DNA from: Cryptomeria japonica | Taxonomy: Eukaryota; Streptophyta; Pinopsida; Cupressales; Cupressaceae | Assembly: GCF_030272615.1 (NCBI RefSeq) | Contig: NC_081405.1 | Coordinates: 649,053,420 to 649,117,419, forward strand | DNA length: 64,000 bases | Direction of reading: 5' to 3' | Shown here: positions 9,953-22,400 of the stretch, piece by piece | Position numbering within the stretch: the first letter of the stretch is position 1 | Layout: each line of letters starts with the position of its first letter | Position numbers and translations under genes: made by a program | The notes under the pieces: generated by a model | What the model saw: the letters and a program-made list of their open reading frames with translations, nothing else | Database searches by the model: none | Told to the model about the DNA's origin: nothing

Positions 9953-12900
9953 TTAATTTGCATCCAGAGGTGGTAATTGATCAAAAATAGTCTTATACTT
10001 GGTCCGGGCATCAGTGAGGGCGACTGAGAGTGAGTCCTTGAGACTTTCCATTAATGAGTTCTATGCTTGAATATCAGATAAGAGTGATATCAAGCCATCA
10101 AGAGTGCTTCCCTCTTGTGTAGTTGATAAGCTTGTAGCTCGGTTGAGCTGCTCCTGTACTGATGAGAGATTAGGAAGGAATAATGTTTGAAGGGTCATTA
10201 TATCCATCCTAATTTTATGCTCTTCGTTCCTTAGTTCTAACTGTTGAGCCATGAGCTGTTGTAGCTTTTTGTAAAAATTCTGAACTGAATTAGGCTCAGT
10301 GGTCAACTTGGATGAGAGATCGGTGATCTCTTTCTCAATTGCATCAGTTTTATTTTTGATGTCTTCAATAAATAAAGAAAATGTACACAATTTCTGGAAT
10401 AAATAAAGAATGTGCTTGAGTTGAGGGGACAACTGAACAATGAATTTGACAAGTTTTACCTTGCCAACAGCAATTGATTTTTGGACTTCCTCTATCATTT
10501 TGTTGTGAGCTCTTTATCCTTGAGCTTGCTTAGATACTCGGATGCATCAACTCCAGATGTTTCAATCTGATTAAGGAGTTCATCCAACTGAATATGGATG
10601 GCTGCATCGATTGACACTATTGTTGATGGTAGCATTTCTGTGAGTAGTGTCCTAACCTTTTGAAGTACCTTGTTCTTTTTCTGTATGGCCAGTTGCTTCT
10701 CCTATTCGGCCTTTGCTTTGCATAGTTCACCGAATTCAGTGAGTGCTTGCCCTTTTAATTTGGAGATGTCGACATTGGGCAACACGATCGGTTTAGATAG
10801 ATCAAATTTAAAACCATGCTTTCTCACCTTCTTCTCTTTTCCTTTGGTCTGAAACACTAAGACAAGTGCTTGTGAGGCTTGCTGTCCCTCGGTAGGTTGC
10901 TCGGTAGATGCAACACTTTGGATTGTTCCTGAAGCAGTTGCAGTGTCTTTGGATGGCTCGGTGCTAGGGGTCTCAGCTGTAATATTTGTTGTGCTTGTTT
11001 GTGCTTGAGACGTTTGATCTTTGGTTGTGTCTGCTGCAGCTTCAGATTTGTTACTTGTATCTTCTGTAGCTTCAGATTTGTTACCTTCGGTAACTTGTTT
11101 GGTGTCCTTGGGAGCTTCAGTTGGGACTTGTGGCTTCACCGGCAGATAAGGTTGAACTTGTTCTAAAACCGATTCACTAGACACAAGTTTTGTATAAGTG
11201 GTGCCGTCAATCATTTCCTGCTCCGATGCGGCTTCATCCATTACATCTTCATCAATTTGTATTGTGTCAACCGGGTCTGGACCTTGCTCGGTGACATCTG
11301 GATCTTGCTCAGTGACATCAACAATTTCAATTTGAGATTGTTCACCGACATCCTTTTGTTTGAAGATCTCTTGCCACTTGGCCTTAGTCTCATTCTCCAC
11401 ATCAATATATAGCCCATTCATCAATTTTAAGGCTCTCTGTTTCACAAGAAATTTTGAATTGTATGTGGACAAATGCTCCTTGTTTTCAGTTATGGACATG
11501 TCAGGAAATAAATGGATAAGACTACTTTCTCTTATTTGTCTCTCTGAATCCATTGCATATTTCCACCTGTTATCAATATGTGAGTAGAGTTCACTCAGAA
11601 GTGACTTTGCTAGTTCTAATGGTGCTAACCGAAACTTCAGAAGTGTACATATGACAGCTTCTTCAATCTGTCATTTCTCATAATTATTCCTAGACTCATA
11701 CTTAACATATCTAAATCTTGCAAATCCTCCATATTCTTTAAGATTGGCACAAAAGTCTTCAACACTGTGAAAGTTTACCTTTTTGCTCTTCACAATCTGG
11801 AATTTGTTTGCATCATCAAACTCTGTATCACTCGACTCTTTTGCCAAAATGAGTCTCTGAGTAGATTTTTTTTGTAAGTCTTTGTTACCTTAGGAACGAC
11901 AACAGTCTTTTGTTTCTTGCTCAGTGATGCAGCTGATGCTCTGGTGTTGGGTCTCTTTGTTGGTGGAGTTGGCAGGGCTTTTGTGATGTCATGTTTCTTT
12001 CTTTTTAGAACTTTTCCCTTTGGCAACTCTGTGCTCAATGTTATTGTAGCCTCCTGTGCTTCTGATTCTTCCTCGGTAATGGCAAGATTGCCTTTGATAG
12101 GAGTAGATGAGGATTCTTCTCCGAATTTCTTAGATAAAGCTTTTATCATCTTTGTAGCTTTTCTTGTAGCCTTAGGAACTACAATGCTCATTTTTACTTT
12201 CTCCTTCACCTCTTCATAGGTTCCATACCTTAGTTCAGTTGCATGCCTTGGCAATGATAGATAGGCATCAATTTGTTACTGTGTGATATCATAATCAATT
12301 TCATAACCCATTGGTTGCAACGATTGAACCCTCGGTTCAACAACATTTACATAGCAATAATCAGTGTCGACTTCAAAACATATACTGTCCTTGTATTTTT
12401 CGACTAGTTGTGGTGGAATCCTGTACCTATTGTGCATTTTCTCCTGGAATTTGCTAAAATAATCATCCATGATATCATTAAAGTTATCTCCTAACTTCTT
12501 GATGTAATCATTGATCTGATGGGTGATAGGTCGGTGTAGCTCCCATACTACTTTACCGACTAAGGGAAAGAACTTCTCAAAATAGAAAAACATACAGACA
12601 AGTAGTGAACCGAACTTTAGTGTGTTTGCCGAGTTTTCTTCTTCGGCTTCCTTATTGTGTTCAGGTTCTCAAATAAGTTCTTTAGTAGCACTTCACATAA
12701 GTCTACTTTCATTCCCTTCTTTACTATTTTGTAGGCCAAGTCTACTGCAGCACGTGGTACACTGTTTTCCCTTGTAGATTGGAAGAAACAGTAACCAATA
12801 ACTCTGATTGCAAATTTTAGTTCAGCATCAATGACATTATTCAATTTCAATCCTCGGTAATCGGATTCTACTCTGGTTAGACTGATTAGCTCCTTTTGTG

Positions 12901-13351
12901 ATATCATTTTCTATGCACGAGCATGATTGTAGATGGGATATCCGATGATCGGGTGAATGACTTCCTTCGTGATCTTGAACGGTTGCTTTTGTAGCCACAT
13001 GAAATCATCATGTACTCTGCTCAATACAAACTTAACCCATTGGGGTTTGAACACACGAGGATAAACTAGGGCTTCAGTTAATCCCTTGATTCTGATATGT
13101 TCAAATTTACTATCCATTTTGCCATCAGTGCACAATTCATCATATGTGTCACTAATCTCTACATGACCGAGTTCCTCAACACGACACTTGGTAAAGAATC
13201 TGACATCTTCTACCAATAAGACTTGATCCAGGATGAGTGAAAATGCAGTTTTATCATCCGGTTCTGAGGCGACTTTAGGAGTTAGGGAATACTTCAGAGA
13301 TGGCTTCTCCACAATTTGGACAACTACAGGGTCTTGGATCTTGGGCACCAT
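9953..13351 (-). pseudogene. Large ORF2 of the 8.9 kb element, function not recognised
   Basis: Reading from ATG 13351 to TAA 9953-9955 gives a frame of about 1,130 codons in decayed form. In-frame stops lie at about 12911 and 12276, near 11680 and at 10702, and frame changes near 12600, between 12254 and 11553, and between 10702 and 10498. In order I see an N-terminal block of about 330 residues with mixed helix and strand character (FVLSRVHDDFMWLQKQPF, EVIHPIIGYP), a linker with basic clusters like nuclear signals (VLKRKKHD, LSKKQKTVVV), an acidic Ser/Thr/Glu/Gln-rich stretch (VTEQDPDVTEQGPD, repeated NKSEA), and a helical coiled-coil-like tail (KKLQQLMAQQLELRNEEHK). There is no signal peptide or membrane segment, so a typical envelope protein is unlikely. 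No catalytic motif is evident. It stands where envelope-like or captured genes sit in other LTR elements. Confidence 0.6.
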
Positions 13352-13921
13352 GGTAGATCTTGAGTAAAATTCGATAGGTTATCCTTAGAGTTTACAAGTG
13401 ACTTACTCTTCACACTCAGTAGACACTAGCAATTTGACTAGATCGGAAACCAGCTAAACAGTGTGAATAGATTGATGTAAATACCTCAAAATTTGCTTTG
13501 AATGAAGTTTGATCACTTTGATTCGCTCTGCTCTACTTCTCGAAAACTTGGGTGAATGATAATGACCGCGAAAACACTTTTAAGTACTCAAAAATACCTT
13601 ATCGAGCTCTATGCAAGTTAGGTCAAGATATTAAATGCACTCGGTTCACCTTTTACCGATTTACTCCATTTTCTGTTTTCACCGAGTACCCAACTTTGCT
13701 TTGTTAATTAACTTGACAGGTTTCCTATATACATCGACTTGATAGGTTTCCTGTATACTATGCAAACTGACTAATTGCATCTTAACTATGCATATTTTGA
13801 ATTCTTGTTCATAATAAAATAGGAACTGTTATGATTTAACTTTTAAAGAATGCAGTCCCTTCATACCTTTTCTTGACTAATTTGAAATAGGTGCACCTAA
13901 CTCGGTAGGTAAGGTGCTTTC

Positions 13922-16003
13922 TTAATCAAACATAATTTCTTTCTTTTTCCAAATCATCTTGAATTTTTCTTTTATCTCCTCAGTTTCTCTTCTCGGTTGA
14001 TCTCTGCAATCTCTAGCTAAATGTCCAGCTTTGTGACAATGAAAACATGCCATACCGGGATTTCTCCATGATCTTCGGTTGTTCATTCGAAACCTTATAA
14101 AACAGTTGGCACTTATTGTGTATGGTGAAAATGGATAACAATAATAACAAGATTGAAAGGCTAAACGAATTCAACCACCAAACCCTAGCCTAACAACAAC
14201 AAAGATCCACCATAACATATGAAGATTACCTAAGACAATGCAAATCAAATGAAATCACAAAGATTATACCATCACATGTCCAATAGGGTTTTGATCTCCA
14301 TTCTTCCTATCTCCATTGATCTTGCTTGATATATTTGCTCTCAGATTTTATGTGCGCAAGAGCTCAACAAAGAACGGAATGTGGTTGCAAGTAGGATCGT
14401 AGTGTAGCCAAGTCCTCAAGATTGTCGATTAGGGTTTGATAATGAAGGAAGCATCTCCTTATATAGAAGACACTATAAGAAATGGAGGGATAAGATTGAG
14501 AGGTGTAAAAAGGAGGTCGGCTAAGATTAGAGGGTAGGTAGAAGAAATAATAAAGTAATGAAAGAGGTAGGTAGTGTAGGAATTAAGAGATGAATGACAT
14601 GTGTTATGTGTAGAAGAAGATAATGAATTGATTAAATAAATAAAGATTTATTTAATTAATAGAAGAAATGATATCAATTAAATAAATAAAATATTTATTT
14701 AATTTAGGAAAAGGATAATTTAAATAAATAAATGTATTTATTTAAATGAGAAATAAGGCCAGAAGAGGATAAATGAATTAATTAAATAAATAAAGATTTA
14801 TTTAATTAATAGAAGAATTTAGGCTTAGATAATTAAATAAATAAAATATTTATTTAATTAGACATGACAATTTTGGGTGTCTACACTTATATGTCCATAT
14901 CTTCCACAACATTCGCACCATATCCTTCTATTGTAATCCCATGGTACTGCTGCATATTGTCGGTAAGGATCTGTGTGAGTTCGGTAACCTCCAGTGTTTT
15001 CTCAGTGTGGATACTTCATGTAGTTCTTTTGCTTAAACCAGCACTTCTCGGTACTATGTCCATAGCTATTGCAATTTTTACAAAACCATTTGAATTTTTC
15101 CTTCTGATGGTTGTTAATAGACTTTGTCCTACATTGATTAGGTATGTGACCATATTTATTGCAATTATAACAATATCCATTGGACTTAGAGATATTCAGT
15201 TGCTTACCTTTTCTGATCTGGCATATGTTGGGAGTATGATCTTGATTTCCATAGTAGTAGCAAATAGGCTTCTTCCTTTTGATGTTATTCCTTTTTCCAG
15301 CTTGTTTTGATGATTCTCCTCTCTCGGTAGTATGAATTCCTTTCTCAGTAGAGTCTTTTCCTTTGTAACCGAGTCCTCCATCTTTGTAGAGTCTTCTTGT
15401 GTTCAGTTGCTCATCCAACATCTTTGATGCTTCATAACTTTTCTCCAATGATTCTTTGGATTTCTATTCTGTTTCAAGTTCACCAGTCAACTTTAATACT
15501 TCAAGTTTCAATGATTGATTTTCATCATTCTTCAGAATTGCTTCTTGATGTGCATAACCTAGTTGATCTATCATATTTTGTTGAATTCCAGTTAACCTTA
15601 TGATTTCATCATCCTTTTCAGATACTAGAGCTTCAAGTTGTTGTTTCTCTCTTTGTAAATCTCTTGCTTTGTCTTCAGCTATCCTTAATGCATCTATATT
15701 TTCAGTCATTTGTGTACTGAAATGTTCATGTTCTCTTTTCATTACTTTTAGTTGATCAGCCAATGCTTTGTTCTTTTCTTTCAACATTCCAATCATTTCT
15801 TCAGTCTCTTCAGATATACTATTCTCAGATGATGTCTCGATTTGTTCCACTAGCTCTTGAGAATCCTGCAAGTCATCAGATAATCTTCTCCTTACTTTCA
15901 GAGATTTTTGCATTTACCTCTGCATGTTTGCAATCACTTGATTTGCATTATCTAGCTCTTCTTGAAGATGCACAATCTTCTGAGATTGTTTGTAGCCTTC
16001 CAT
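13922..16003 (-). pseudogene. Gag-like ORF1 with coiled coil and five zinc knuckles
   Basis: From ATG 16003 to TAA 13922 one frame is kept, about 435 codons once the solo LTR at 14117-14885 and its duplication are set aside. The first half is a heptad-rich coiled coil (LQEELDNANQVIANMQ, QREKQQLEALVSEKDDEI). The second half has knuckles at about 15221-15262 (CYYYGNQDH, second Cys lost), 15131-15172 (CYNCNKYGH), 15041-15082 (CKNCNSYGH), one split by the solo LTR (CECCGRYGH) and one at about 14008-14050 (CFHCHKAGHLARDC). The first three are exactly 30 residues apart. Stops lie at 15914-15916, about 15461 and 15002-15004. The knuckles suggest RNA binding and packaging; the coiled coil could replace a capsid fold, which I do not see. 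Confidence 0.7.
14117..14885 (-). mobile_element. 769-bp solo LTR nested in ORF1
   Basis: The insert has TG...CA ends (minus strand TGTAGACACCC at 14885) and a 5-bp duplication CTTAT at 14112-14116 and 14886-14890. Removing it plus one CTTAT (774 bp, a multiple of three) rejoins a CX2CX4HX4C knuckle in frame, which confirms the boundaries. It has no ORF or primer site and carries AT-rich repeats of a TTAATTAAATAAATAAA unit at 14630-14860. Orientation is inferred from the TGTAGACACCC start common to plant LTRs. Confidence 0.85.
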
Positions 16004-16050
16004 TGCTAAGATCTTTCTCTTTAGGTAGTTAAACCCTTTTCCAAGATTCA

Positions 16051-16063
16051 AGCTCTGATACCA
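16051..16063 (-). other. Primer-binding site of the 8.9 kb element
   Basis: Minus-strand TGGTATCAGAGCT lies two bases from the 5' LTR end, so the element used the initiator Met tRNA like its neighbours. Confidence 0.88.
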
Positions 16064-16065
16064 AT

Positions 16066-17261
16066 TGTTAGGCCCAATATAGAAAGCTAATGTACTGAGA
16101 GGGGAGGGGTGAATCAGTACTCCAAAACTTTTCCTTGATAATAACCTTACTATTATGCATAAACAGAATAGTGCAGTAACATAAAATAAAACTATAATCA
16201 ATAGATAACAATCATACATGATTCACTCCATAACACATATATTTTGGTCACGGAGAAACTCTTGGTTAGAGAGAAAAACTGTGATGGGGATGGCACCCAC
16301 AACTTCACTACTGCAATAATAAAGAATGTTCGGTTAGAGCTACATTTAGCTATTTCTGATAGCTTACCCTATTAGGAGTATTAAGATCAGTTAGATCTAC
16401 CTTACTAAAGGATTTTTACAACACTATATAAGTGTAGCACCTGGTTAAAGGATTTACAATTTATAGACTTGGTTAGAGTCTTTTACCCTGTTAAAGGGTT
16501 CTCTTACAACTTCAAAATATTACAATATAATCATTACAAATATCCGCAACTATACATCTAAAATGCTAAAGCAGATTCTATGTGCTCTGAATAAGATTAC
16601 CTAGCTTATAGCATACCTCGGTAAACCATAATGAAACTCGGTAAACCCTTCTATTTACTCTGTTCTTCGACTGTTCACTGATAACCTTCGCGGTGACCTC
16701 TCTATGTCTCTGTAATAGTCTTCCTTCATGCATACACACTGCTATCTCATCGCATCTCATATCACATCATATCATCTCATATATCTAACCCTAGAATCAT
16801 GTTGTATATAAAGATCTCTTACAGCGGTGATCTGATTCATTGCTTCGATCTTACAAAAAGATTCTTCGAATGAATAACTAAACAAAATATCTCATAGGTT
16901 AGATTGGCCTTGTAATCATACACAATCTCATAGTGCAATTTCCAATGCAAAAATGGTTAGATGTGCCTCGATCTTGTAACACGTTTTCATGTGCATGTCC
17001 AGGTTCAATTTATCTGGTAAAACGTTTCACTCGGTGAATGTCAACTTGGTGAGTTAACTTTACCACTCGGTAGCCATGAAACTTTACTCGATAAACAGCT
17101 CGGTGAATACTGTGTTTTGTGACTGCTTTCTTCAGTAATCGACTAGACCGTTCATACCGACTTCTTTGTGTGTACCGACTGCATGATTCTATAATACTAA
17201 CCGACTAGAATATAGTATGACTTTGGATATGAAACCAATGGCAATTTGATAAGTAGTAACA
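16066..17261 (-). repeat. 5' LTR of the 8.9 kb element
   Basis: This 1196-bp LTR is collinear with 8381-9576 over its whole length with scattered substitutions. It ends at 17261 and is followed by the ACAGA duplication (17262-17266). Promoter and poly(A) signals should lie here but no TATA position could be fixed. Confidence 0.92.
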
Positions 17262-18941
17262 ACAGAAAACACAATAGAGAGTTAACACCAGATTTACGCG
17301 GGAAAACCCTTACGGGTAAAAAACCCACCATCAAAGAGAGATCACTTTATTCACAGTTAACAAAAGGTTACAATAAATTTATAGATCCTCTTCACATGCA
17401 TTTTCTCTTAGAATCTATGTTCAGATCACAGTCATCACCTATGCAGAACACTCAGGCTTCCAATAGGACTCCACACCTCTCTCACTATCGGTTACATCTC
17501 TGGTAACATATATATCAACCATCGATTACAACGTATTGGTTAAGCATAACCGTTATGGAGTCCAACGGTCTGTCAATCAGTAACATCCATCCACCTAACC
17601 AACATTGTGTTTCGGTTTCCTCTGGCTACTCTGACTACATCTGTCGAATGCAGTTCAGACAATAGTTAATCGCTCCAACTGCTAGGAAGTCTAACTGTCG
17701 ACCATCCTATATTCATGACTCGTCCATTATCCCACATTTGTTAGGAAGTCAGTTCAGTTTGTATTCATATATATCGACAAGACCATCTTCAGTGTCCAAG
17801 TGTTTCACCTTTTGGACTTCGGTTCAAACACACACCCGTAGTTAGTCTCTACTCCATCGGCCATCAGAAAGACCACAAATGCATTGCTCCGATCTCGCGA
17901 TGAACTAGTAGACGACTCCACTAATGTGGCTCCAAATAGGTTGGCTCCATCGGCTCATCAAAATAGCCTTCAATCAAGTAGACCCGATCTCCCAATGACA
18001 CCATAGCGAATCAATCGAGCCATCAGCATAACCCAACAATGTCACCCCAATCACTAATATTAACCTGATCACCAAAGGTGACCTCATCGGGTCATTGACA
18101 AGACAACCAAATAGCTATCCCAATCGTCCGATCTTCCTTGATCTACTCGATCTCTCTTTTTCCACGGTGTTACTCCCTGGTTCACCACCTAAGCATGGCC
18201 TCATCCGCAACTGGATCGATTCCCTTTCCTCTTTCTATGCTCTGCCATGTGGCACCCTCAAATTTTCTCTGGAGTCCCTGCCCTTCCACTTGAGCATGAC
18301 CTCACTATCCACCTAGAATGAAGCTCTTCTTTGTCACTGGGTCGTGATGGAAATTCTAACGAGCAATTTCCCATCGCAACCTAGCGACCACCGTTGGATC
18401 TTCTGTGATCGACATTCGATCAGCTGCGATCTACTTGCCTTAGTCACTCTCCTGTTGGGTCGCACCACTTGGTCTCCATGTTGCGAGGGATAACATTTCA
18501 GGCACCTCACAACCTCGATACAACGACAGTCACTGATAGTCCCAGAATTTTGCTCCACCGTTGATCTTCCTCAGATCTGTTGTTGGATCTTCTCAATTTT
18601 CACGACCCTTATCTCACCTAGGCTGCTCACTTATGCCACGTGTCACTTCCTGATTGGCTCCAGAGTCCCTATCCTACCACCTTAGCACGGCCTCACTAAC
18701 CGCCTGGAATGAAGCTCTTCTTTGTCGCTGGGTCGCGATGGATATTCTAACGAGCAATTTCTCATTGCAACCTAGCGACCACAGTTGGATCAACCTTGAT
18801 CTGCTCGACTGTTAACCGATCACAGGAAGAAGATTCCATTGGCCCGTCGGCAAGAGTCACACTGACAGTTGTTCCATCAGGATAGGTTACTCTTGATCAG
18901 TCTGAACACAAGTCAAGTTAATTTGAGGCACATTTCCAACA
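17262..18941 (-). repeat. Copia-type 5' LTR, outer fragment
   Basis: With 8251-8380 this makes an LTR of about 1.8 kb. On the minus strand it starts TGTTGGAAATGTGCC, a common Copia LTR opening, at 18941. Near its inner end it has the GGGTTTTCCCGCGTAAATC stretch (minus strand, about 17290-17310) often seen in plant Copia LTRs. It is richer in GC than its surroundings. It contains an internal duplication: about 18270-18395 recurs at about 18670-18795 (shared AATGAAGCTCTTCTTTGTC). Confidence 0.8.
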
Positions 18942-19078
18942 GAAAATTTAGGAAAGAAATACAATATGATTAAATATGTCATCCATTCATCTTTTAACTA
19001 CAAGTTGTTCTTTCATCAACCACTCTTTAACTAGGTTGCATTACTTATGTTTTTCACTTTACTTTGTTGTGAAAAAAT

Positions 19079-19320
19079 ACAGCCTGAGTTGGCCTAGTGG
19101 TGGAAAAATTGTGTTCTTAAAAGAGAGGTCACAAGTTCAAATCCCATAGGGGATAAGGTATGTATGCCTTGTTTATAGCACAGTTAGGTGTCTCTCGTAC
19201 TCCTAGGTGCCTCCTGCAAGGACTACGAGGTAGTCCATGTTGCTATAAGCCATTTGTAGACCCATATATAGACTACCTAGCATCCTGAACTATAAAAGAA
19301 TATTTCTTTCCTTTTTTTAA
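19079..19320 (+). mobile_element. tRNA-derived SINE, copy B
   Basis: Box A TGGCCTAGTGG lies at 19090-19100 and the box B core AGTTCAAATCC at 19134-19144, with the same body as the copy at 3990. It came along with segment R rather than by its own insertion, since the flanks match too. Confidence 0.65.
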
Positions 19321-19447
19321 CCCATAAAGAATCTTTCATTCTTTCTTCCTTTACCTTCCCACTTTATGTGGGTGAAAAGATGAGCTTAAGGAAGAGATGA
19401 GCTGGCATGGATACATGTAAGGTGTACACTGCACACTTTCTCCAAAC

Positions 19448-22400
19448 TGTAAAGACCACCATAATTTCAAAATAACATAATTCACAAAATACACATAATT
19501 AAGAGTAAATCATTGCCACATGTCAAGATATACAAGATTAGAGACAAGAAATTACATTTCAACATATAAAGTTAAATTACATAAGTTGACAGTAAGATAG
19601 ACATGAGGAAACATATACCTTTAGAATAGACCACGAGGTCAAATACAATGAATACATAATGTACAAACATGAAGACCACCCTGACATGAACTCCCAACAC
19701 ATCTCTCCATCGAGCACATCATGGGCGAGAACATTGTCGGAGCGCGTTTCCACCCTACCATGAAGTAGTTACAGTTCCCCAGAATCTTTCATGACACAAA
19801 AGATACCCAGCCTAGCACGAGGCAGGCTAGCAATGTCATACTAATAAGAGTAATGAAATATTGTGTAGTGTGACATGCATACATCTAATGCTAAAGCATG
19901 AAACCAATACACACAAGATGCATATAAAATATAGGAAGATAGAAGCAACACTCCTTGCTTGACTATCTAAAAATCATACAAAATTAGTCTTATCTCAATC
20001 ACAATTGATCCACGAGGTACACATAACACATGATTTTATCACAACATTAAGAAAGCACCAGAAGGTATATAAAAGCATATCAAAAATGTACATGAGCGTT
20101 CGTATAAACACAAGAGCTCATAAGTGCATATAAGAGTATACAAGAGCAACAATCCTTGCACTTGATACCATATTAAGAATATCATTATCAAGTAGATCTC
20201 AACTATTCTAAAGTCATTTCAAGTTCACAGTTCCATCTCAATCACATTTATTCTAAGAACTAACATCATATGTATTTATCACAACATTGAGAAATACAAA
20301 AATGCATAAAGCATACATAAACACATAGAAACTACATAGGCATTAATAGCATACAAGTACACATGCGGCATACAAATACACACAAAGCTTACAAGTGTTT
20401 ACAAGAACATATAAGTGCCTCAACTTATACTTGACTTTTTATCAAGAATTGAAAAGAACATCCCTCACCACTAATCTAAATGATATCATGTCATCAATTC
20501 AAGAGTTTTTAATGGATATTTATAGCACCAATTGTTTACAAAAAGTTAATCATAATCCAAAATAATATTGTCTAAGAAGAAATATGTTATTATAGTGGAA
20601 ACTTATATACTAAGATAAATTTGCTAGTCTATGTTAATGAATATATACATAAAAATTATTCATTTACTCATTTCCTCCTATGGCCAAAATATGCTTACTT
20701 AAGCCAGTTCCAAAGGCTAAATGCACACTTAATTATTCAAAGTGAATGCTAAATGGTAATATTCATATGAATCAAAATAGGATTTAAGGTCCTTGTCAAC
20801 AAATTAATTACTCAACCTACGTGATTCTCTCCTCATAGCCTATGGCTTAACACAAGGATAAATAAACGTGAATAAAATACAAATACCCTTGATCTTTTTT
20901 TAAAAGCAAAATGACTAACTTTTTATTAATCCAACCTTCATATATAGGTCTGAAAGTTGCTATGTGGTTTTGTTTATCTCCCATGCACCCCTATAGCATA
21001 AAGTTATTTCAATTTGAGTTTTCAAAATTTAAAGGTGCCTAAAGGTGCTACCTAGAATTAGAATAAAGTGCTCAGTCATACTTTGGAAGACTAAGCCATT
21101 TATGGCGAGGCAATAGACAAGTCCATTTGAGTGCAAGCAAAATAAAATAAGGTGTGTAAAATTGAGCAAGTGCATGGTGCCAAGAATCACTAGGATTGCA
21201 AGATATGCACAGAATGACCAGTAAAACTTCATCAAATTTTTATGCAAAATAATGTTAGTCAAAACTTCGAGGTAGAGATTAGTAGGTTACATAAAATATT
21301 TGAAAGAGTTTAGATATCGTCATGTAATAGCATCTACAAAAGGTAATAAGGAATATCTCTCTATTCTCATATCATGCAAATCAATAAGGGTATCAATAAG
21401 TTGTGTTTCAAGATATAAGTTTGGCCTAATCATACAATTAAATTAAGAAGAGCGAAAGAGATAAAAAACTCACAATGGTAGCATATTGTGTCTTTATTCT
21501 ATTGAAATTTTACCTAAACATATGAAAATAGAAACAACCTTGCTTAACTAACCTTTCAAGATCCCAGTGCCATCTTAACCACAATCATCTCAAGGGCTAG
21601 ACATAACATGAATTCATAAGGAAAACACAAGATAGCATCATGATACATGTAATCATACTAACTGAAACTCAATTGACTACCCACCAAAACATTCCTTTAA
21701 TATATATAAAGAGAATATTTTCATAGATTTTAGATATAAAGACATATGTAAGTATTTGCATACATATATTTAGATGTATTCTCATACATGTGTGTGTGTG
21801 TGTATATATATACTCCATCCATTAAGTTGGATTTAAAATTAAATTTCAGATTTAAAATAAACTCCATATTTTCCATAGTAAGAATAACAAAAAATTTCTT
21901 AACTTAACAAATTAACATATATAGGAATAATGAATTCACATACATATTCAATCATATGTATACATATGTGTATCCATATTCCACAAAATAAACATACATA
22001 ATTTAGATTGGATCAAATAAAGAATAACACTACCAAAAAATCAGAAAAATAGACCTACATACAATATTTCTTGGACTTGACGATGCTTCAAATCAAATTC
22101 CCTATCAAAAATTCATTCCTATCACTGCTCCAAATCAACCAATTTCTCTCCTCCTATGTATGTCAATACCCTGTGTAATTCACCAATTTATAAAGGTAGC
22201 TGCTATTATTTTACACTTTTCAGTAGCTATAATTGGCTCAATAATTTCATGCATTAAAATGTATTTAATAAACTTATAGTTTCATATATTTAATTGGCTG
22301 CCAAAGCCATATAAAAATTCTATAGCTTTCTTCGCCATAGCTAATAATAGTTCTCGAAAAGAAAATTCAGTTTTAAAATCATTCTCATTGATCTCCATGC

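Larger units (their letters stand above)
8381..17261 (-). mobile_element. 8.9 kb LTR element without pol, carrying two unusual ORFs
   Basis: The element is complete: two 1196-bp LTRs (8381-9576 and 16066-17261), both TG...CA, a primer site next to the right LTR, a purine tract next to the left LTR, and a perfect 5-bp duplication ACAGA at 8376-8380 and 17262-17266. The LTRs differ by a few percent by eye. Transcription would run right to left. Inside are a gag-like ORF with five zinc knuckles (16003-13922) and a large second ORF (13351-9953) that I do not recognise. I found no protease, integrase, RT or RNase H motifs, so it probably depended on enzymes from another element. It sits inside the 5' LTR of the Copia-type element. 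Confidence 0.9.

Noticed and set aside
11917-12219. 100-codon plus-strand ORF with hydrophobic stretches
   Set aside because: Antisense of ORF2 in the 8.9 kb element.
10702-13351. ORF2 of the 8.9 kb element as a retroviral-type envelope
   Set aside because: No signal peptide, transmembrane segment or cysteine pattern typical of an envelope is visible; it looks like a soluble, partly coiled-coil protein.
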